Shown here one piece after another: positions 6,402 to 9,417 of a stretch of DNA of 9,417 nt; position 1 is the stretch's first letter; each line of letters opens with the position of its first letter. A program made the position numbers and the translations under genes. The notes below the pieces were generated by a model. It saw only the letters and a list, made by a program, of their open reading frames with translations, did not search any database and had not been told where the DNA came from. The DNA lies in contig JACQAW010000122.1 of NCBI GenBank assembly GCA_016194725.1, positions 1-9,417 on the forward strand, in the 5' to 3' direction. The stretch is from Deltaproteobacteria bacterium (GTDB lineage Bacteria; Bdellovibrionota; UBA1018; UBA923).

Positions 6402-6437
6402 AAAGGCCGGCTCTCGCAAGAGGGCCGGCCTTTTTTT
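6402..6437 (+). terminator. Strong intrinsic terminator (GCAA tetraloop)
   Basis: aggccggctctc (6404-6415) pairs with gagggccggcct (6420-6431), a 12-bp stem with one G-U pair, closed by a GCAA loop (GNRA class) and followed by seven T (6431-6437). It ends transcription of the 451-residue lipoprotein gene about 50 nt past its stop and separates it from the next gene. Confidence 0.95.
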
Positions 6438-6464
6438 GGCAAATCGACGGCCGTGTCAAGGGCA

Positions 6465-6492
6465 TGGACAAAACGCTACCTTGGATTATATT
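6465..6492 (+). promoter_or_regulatory. Sigma-70-type promoter of the 196-residue lipoprotein gene
   Basis: TGGACA (6465-6470, 5 of 6 to consensus) and TATATT (6487-6492, 5 of 6) are 16 nt apart. Transcription would begin near 6499, leaving a leader of about 20 nt that contains the ribosome site. It lies just downstream of the preceding terminator, so this gene should be independently transcribed. Confidence 0.65.
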
Positions 6493-6519
6493 GGAAAAAA
6501 ACTATCGAAAGGTTTCACT

Positions 6520-7110
6520 ATGAAAAAACTTACGCTGTCGTTCGTATTGTCTGTAGCGCTGGCCGTCACGGCCGCAGTTGGCTGTTCGCATGGAAAAAAG
6601 AAACTCGAGTCGAGCGAGAACCGGGTGGTGAAGGGCGGCATCGTGAGCCTTTCCGCTTCCACCATCAAAGACCGCAAGAACAAGTTTGACGTCAATTTCG
6701 CCATCGGCAACGAGTCGGGCAAAAGCATCATCATCGTGCTCGACGATTTGCAGTGTTTCAAAGGCGCCGACAAAGGCAGCCTGAACCACGGCATGAATGG
6801 CATTGCCTCGAAGATGATCGACTTTCACGCGGGCGAAACCAAAACTTTTCGCTTTGTCTGCACCATGGCCGGCAATAAGAGCGGCGACCCACGCGTGGTC
6901 GTGAGAAAAGTATACGACAATCCCAACGGCGACGGCATGAAGCTGGGCGACGTGCTTGCTGAAAACGCGGAATGGACTTTGGCCAGTTCCGCCAAGCCGG
7001 CCGCGGAAACGGCAGAACCTGCCAAGACTGAGCCGGCGAAGGCTGAGTCTACAAAATCCGAAGACGTCAAAACCATGCCGGCAATGGAGCCCGAAATCGA
7101 AAAGAATTGA
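6520..7110 (+). CDS. Small lipoprotein with Lys/Ala/Glu/Pro tail (196 aa)
   Basis: Family not recognised. The ATG at 6520 is chosen over an in-frame one at 6436 because GAAAGG lies 7 nt upstream, the readable promoter lies between the two, and a normal signal peptide begins here (MKKLTLSFVLSVALAV). The lipobox is AVGC with Cys22, slightly unusual in having Ala at -3. Residues 26-38 are charged; residues about 40-150 are probably a beta-sandwich, with alternating strands (FDVNFAIGNESGKSIIIVLD, TKTFRFVCTMAG) and two Cys (79 and 114) that could form a disulfide. The pattern is like proteins with a late-embryogenesis or DUF-type Ig fold, but I cannot name one. Residues about 158-196 are a low-complexity tail of Ala, Glu, Lys, Pro and Thr (SAKPAAETAEPAKTEPAKAE), which may span the periplasm or contact peptidoglycan. 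It converges on the deacetylase gene, 56 bp away. Confidence 0.85.
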   Translation: MKKLTLSFVLSVALAVTAAVGCSHGKKKLESSENRVVKGGIVSLSASTIKDRKNKFDVNFAIGNESGKSIIIVLDDLQCFKGADKGSLNHGMNGIASKMIDFHAGETKTFRFVCTMAGNKSGDPRVVVRKVYDNPNGDGMKLGDVLAENAEWTLASSAKPAAETAEPAKTEPAKAESTKSEDVKTMPAMEPEIEKN

Positions 7111-7135
7111 GCAGCAGGTGCTGCGCACCGTTGCC

Positions 7136-7155
7136 CGCTCATTTCCCAATGAGCG
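7136..7155. other. Hairpin between convergent genes, possible weak terminator
   Basis: cgctcatt (7136-7143) and aatgagcg (7148-7155) form a perfect 8-bp stem with a 4-nt loop, TCCC, midway between the stop codons of the small lipoprotein and deacetylase genes. Neither strand has a T run after it, so it is not a classical intrinsic terminator; it may pause polymerase or shield both mRNA 3' ends. Confidence 0.4.
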
Positions 7156-7166
7156 TTCGCCCGCGG

Positions 7167-7817
7167 CTATTCCTGGCAAAGGGCGCGAGTCAGCGGGCGA
7201 AACTCATATCCCTGCTGCTGCGCCGTTTTGATGTAGGAAGCCAGGGTTTTCAAAAATCCTGGCAGGCGCTTCACGGGCTGGGCATCGTGCAGCAGAATAA
7301 TTTCGCCCGAAGTCGAGCTGGCTAAAGAGCGCAATGCGCGCTTTTCATTCCAAGGCACGACCGTGTCATAAAAACGCCGCTGCCACATAACCAAGGGCAG
7401 GTTGAGTTGCTTGAGCGCCCAGTGCAGCTCGGGCGTGCGCACGCCGGCCGGCGGGCGAAAGCCCACACTGGGGGCGCCAGTGGTTTCTTTGAGCATCTCC
7501 TCGGAGCTTGTGATCCATTCCAGCATTTTAGCGCGTCCCGAAAAAAAGCTGCCGTAGCGGTGGTCCAGCGAATGGTTCCCGATCGCATGGCCATTCGCGC
7601 GAATATCTTGCACGAGCTGCCGTTTGGCTGCGGCCTTGCGGGCGACCACGAAAAACGTGGCTGGTACGCGGCACGTCTCAAGCGTTTCCAGTACCTCGGG
7701 GGTGCTGTCTGAGTTGGGCCCGTCATCGAAAGTCAGATAGAGCGACTTTACTTCCGCGCCCGGCTCGTGAATTCTGCGAATGCTTTGCCCCAGAAGACGG
7801 TCCAGTGAAGCCTGCAT
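7167..7817 (-). CDS. Polysaccharide deacetylase, NodB domain (CE4 family)
   Basis: A 216-residue metal-dependent deacetylase, essentially one NodB homology domain. All main motifs are visible: TFDDGPN (29-35; Asp31 as expected base, Asp32 as metal ligand), NHSLDH (81-86; His82 and His86 as metal ligands), RPPAG (121-125), a WQRRFYD stretch (145-151) at the motif-4 position, and LLHD (175-178) with the second catalytic His. CE4 enzymes remove acetyl groups from N-acetylated sugars such as chitooligosaccharides or peptidoglycan. There is no signal peptide, so it probably works in the cytoplasm on a precursor. Its ATG lies 2 nt after the stop of the upstream ketosynthase-like gene, which implies translational coupling. 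The context suggests tailoring of a polyene or lipid-linked product, not cell-wall remodelling; the substrate is inference. Confidence 0.93.
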   Translation of the reverse strand: MQASLDRLLGQSIRRIHEPGAEVKSLYLTFDDGPNSDSTPEVLETLETCRVPATFFVVARKAAAKRQLVQDIRANGHAIGNHSLDHRYGSFFSGRAKMLEWITSSEEMLKETTGAPSVGFRPPAGVRTPELHWALKQLNLPLVMWQRRFYDTVVPWNEKRALRSLASSTSGEIILLHDAQPVKRLPGFLKTLASYIKTAQQQGYEFRPLTRALCQE

Positions 7818-7819
7818 TT

Positions 7820-8581
7820 TCAGCCGGCCCCCAGGGACCAGTGGACAATCGAGCGGCTGCCGTCAGGCTTGGCAAGACCAAGCGTGGTGCCTGTCAAGTG
7901 AGTGCCGGCGCGCAGCCGTTCCACCAGTATTTCAATCGCGTCGGCTTCGTAGTAACCGTGGCTGAAAATTTCCGCGTCGGCCTGGCCCGTGGCATTCCAG
8001 TCATAAGTCACGTCGTGCAGCGTGGCCAGTATCGGAAGCCCCAGCTGGCGCTGACCTGCGTCGTTCACGAGCAGCAAGGTCGCCGCGCCTTCGCCAAGAG
8101 TCACCGGCACGGGATAAATCGCGTTGAGCGCCGGAGCAAGCTCGGGTATCAACGCATCGACGCCCGTCACCAGACAGCTTCGGCATTGGCCTTGCTGCAG
8201 CAGCAACATGGCGGCTTCGAGGCAGTTCTCACCCGTGAAGCAGCGGTTGCTGACAGTAATGCTGGGGCCGGTGAGCGCCAGCTTCATGGCCAGAAAACCG
8301 AGCGTCGCGTTGTGCAGGCTGTTTTGAAAAAGCAGCGGGCGCGCCAGGCCGGACTCGGCCAGGCCTTTTAGAAAATTTCGCGTCACCTCGAGCTCACCGA
8401 AGCCCGAACCCAATACCATCGCGTCCATGGCCAGGCGGCCCGCCAGCGGCTGCAGCGCTTCTTCAATCGAAAGCCAGGCCAGCATCATGTTGTGGGTGGC
8501 TTTGCGAAAATCGCCCTGACGTTTCAGCGCTTCGAGATCCTTGCCGCGGGATAACCCGGTGCTGACCACGTGAATATTCAT
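7820..8581 (-). CDS. Short ketosynthase-like protein (chain-length-factor type)
   Basis: A 253-residue protein resembling the N-terminal thiolase-fold half of ketosynthases, as in the Ketoacyl-synt_2 / chain-length-factor group of aryl-polyene and flexirubin clusters. FQNSLHNATLGFLAMKLAL (85-103) is the family signature. Cys114 (SNRCFTG) falls at the nucleophile position when aligned with the neighbouring full ketosynthase: both have 15 residues between this Cys and the following Gln-Gly. TLGEGAATLLLV (161-172) matches the GEGAG strand. The HGTGT and Lys/Gly-His-x-x-Gly-Ala regions, with both catalytic His, are absent, so it cannot be a complete condensing enzyme; it probably pairs with the upstream ketosynthase. 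The length is normal for this short group. Its start overlaps the upstream stop (ATGA) and its stop is 2 nt before the deacetylase start. No clear ribosome site is seen, consistent with coupling. Confidence 0.85.
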   Translation of the reverse strand: MNIHVVSTGLSRGKDLEALKRQGDFRKATHNMMLAWLSIEEALQPLAGRLAMDAMVLGSGFGELEVTRNFLKGLAESGLARPLLFQNSLHNATLGFLAMKLALTGPSITVSNRCFTGENCLEAAMLLLQQGQCRSCLVTGVDALIPELAPALNAIYPVPVTLGEGAATLLLVNDAGQRQLGLPILATLHDVTYDWNATGQADAEIFSHGYYEADAIEILVERLRAGTHLTGTTLGLAKPDGSRSIVHWSLGAG

Positions 8582-9417
8582 CGCGCACCGGCCTGGCTCA
8601 GCACCAGCGCGGCGTTACTGCCGCCAAAGCCCAGCGTGGTTTTTAAGATGTGGCGAAGTCGGGCTGGCGCGCTGGCGGTGGGGTGGCGCAGTCCGATTGC
8701 CGGGTCGGGGTCTTTGAGCCCGGTGGTTTTTAAAATGGTTTGCTGCAAAAGCGCGTGTACGCACAAAGTGGTTTCGAGCGCGCCACTTGCGCCCAACGCG
8801 TGGCCGTGCACCCATTTGGTGGAGCTGGTCCACGGGCCATCAATAATAGCGCGACCCGCACCGTCGGTGAAAAGCCGCGCAATCGCGCTGCCCTCGGCCT
8901 GGTCGTTGTGGCGCGAGCCCGTGCCGTGGGCATGCACCCAGGAAATATCCTGCGTGGAAAGACCCGCCGATTTCAGCGCCGCCTGCATGGCCTCGAAAAT
9001 GCCCCGGCCCTCGGGGTGCGGCGCGGTCATGTGATAGCCGTCGGTACTCAAGCCAAAGCCGGAAAGGTGGGCCAGCGGCTTGGCGGTAGCGGTCGCCTCG
9101 GGCTCAAGACAAACAAACGCGGCAGCCTCGGATAAGTTGATTCCCTTGCGGTTGACGTCAAACGGCGTGGAATTCAGCGGCGACACCAGCTGCATGCTGC
9201 GAAAACCTTCGAGCGTCAGGTTGCACAAAACTTCAGCGCCGCCCACCAGCACGCGCTTTACTTTTCCCTGCGCCAGCCACTGCGCGGCCAGTGCCAGTCC
9301 CTGCGTCGAAGCGGCACAGGCCGAGCTGGTCAAAAAGGCGCGGCCACGAAACCCAAGCAGCTCGGCCAGCGCCGCAGTCACCGAGCCCAGCGACTGGGAT
9401 CGCAGCGCCACCGAAAG
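8578..9417 (-). CDS. Beta-ketoacyl-ACP synthase, FabF-like, 5'-partial
   Basis: The frame runs off the right edge; about 280 C-terminal residues are visible, and roughly 120 should lie beyond 9417. It should catalyse decarboxylative Claisen condensation of acyl groups with malonyl-ACP. Numbering from the GTG at 9411, which is not the true start: catalytic Cys32 in SSACAAS, His162 in VHAHGTGS, Lys199 and His204 in STKWVHGHALGASGALE, and FGGSN (262-266). The triad is therefore complete. Where FabF enzymes usually have GEGAG, this one reads SEAAA (94-98). Within the KAS family it resembles those of aryl-polyene and similar polyene clusters more than housekeeping FabF (PFDVNRKGINLSEAAA), judged from memory of the family. 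Its stop overlaps the start of the short ketosynthase-like gene by 4 nt, so the two proteins are probably made together and may form a heterodimer. Confidence 0.92.
   Translation of the reverse strand, partial: LSVALRSQSLGSVTAALAELLGFRGRAFLTSSACAASTQGLALAAQWLAQGKVKRVLVGGAEVLCNLTLEGFRSMQLVSPLNSTPFDVNRKGINLSEAAAFVCLEPEATATAKPLAHLSGFGLSTDGYHMTAPHPEGRGIFEAMQAALKSAGLSTQDISWVHAHGTGSRHNDQAEGSAIARLFTDGAGRAIIDGPWTSSTKWVHGHALGASGALETTLCVHALLQQTILKTTGLKDPDPAIGLRHPTASAPARLRHILKTTLGFGGSNAALVLSQAGAR

Noticed and set aside
5198..6442. A 414-codon open frame on the minus strand opposite the Cys-rich lipoprotein gene
   Set aside because: It mirrors codon bias of the plus-strand gene, gives a His/Val/Ala/Arg-rich product without domains, crosses the plus-strand terminator, and has no ribosome site.
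6436..6519. N-terminal extension of the 196-residue lipoprotein to an ATG at 6436
   Set aside because: It would start inside the upstream terminator T run, run through the promoter and bury the signal peptide.
6502..7179. A 225-codon minus-strand open frame opposite the 196-residue lipoprotein gene
   Set aside because: It overlaps the stop of the deacetylase gene and the convergent hairpin, has composition typical of an antisense shadow, and the plus-strand gene has promoter, ribosome site and lipobox.
7805..8371. A 188-codon plus-strand open frame opposite the short ketosynthase-like gene
   Set aside because: The minus-strand gene has a clear family and coupled start and stop; the plus-strand product shows no motif and no ribosome site.

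Overview
The window (about 57% G+C by eye, densely coded) looks like the chromosome of a Gram-negative bacterium with an outer membrane. Five of the nine genes encode proteins with a lipobox, and none of the five has Asp after the lipid Cys, which fits outer-membrane sorting. The gene families (M48 lipoprotein protease, IPT/TIG plus choice-of-anchor D lipoproteins, polyene-type ketosynthases) fit the former Deltaproteobacteria or Bdellovibrionota. That placement is inference, because no rRNA or other marker gene is present. No tRNA, rRNA, CRISPR array, insertion sequence or transposase was found. No stretch over 300 bases lacks a gene.

Left part (1-4831). The window opens inside a plus-strand gene (1-900) for a Tyr/Trp/Gly-rich protein. 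Its visible N-terminal end is a 39-bp tandem repeat. It converges on four minus-strand genes: an M48 lipoprotein protease (966-1793), two tandem paralogous lipoproteins (1908-3110 and 3168-4394), and a 94-residue RAMA-like protein (4547-4831). The RAMA-like gene ends in a perfect UUCG-loop terminator (4491-4521) that separates it from the paralog pair.

Middle (4997-7110). Two plus-strand lipoprotein genes of unknown function follow. The first is a 451-residue protein with eight Cys besides the lipidated one, ended by a strong GCAA-loop terminator. The second is a 196-residue protein with its own readable promoter and a Lys/Ala/Glu/Pro tail.

Right part (7167-9417). On the minus strand lies a tightly coupled gene set entering from beyond the right edge: a FabF-like ketosynthase with complete Cys-His-His residues (N-terminus outside the window), a short ketosynthase-like protein overlapping it by ATGA, and a cytoplasmic-looking NodB-type deacetylase 2 nt further on. 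The two ketosynthase-type genes resemble those of aryl-polyene or related polyene lipid clusters. They are probably the downstream end of a larger biosynthetic operon beyond 9417. The deacetylase is an unusual tailoring candidate for it.

The points most worth following are the ketosynthase/deacetylase operon, the Cys kept in its short ketosynthase partner, the unevenly diverged paralog pair, the orphan RAMA-like protein, and palindromes upstream of two lipoprotein genes. I did not find a system that I can claim is new.
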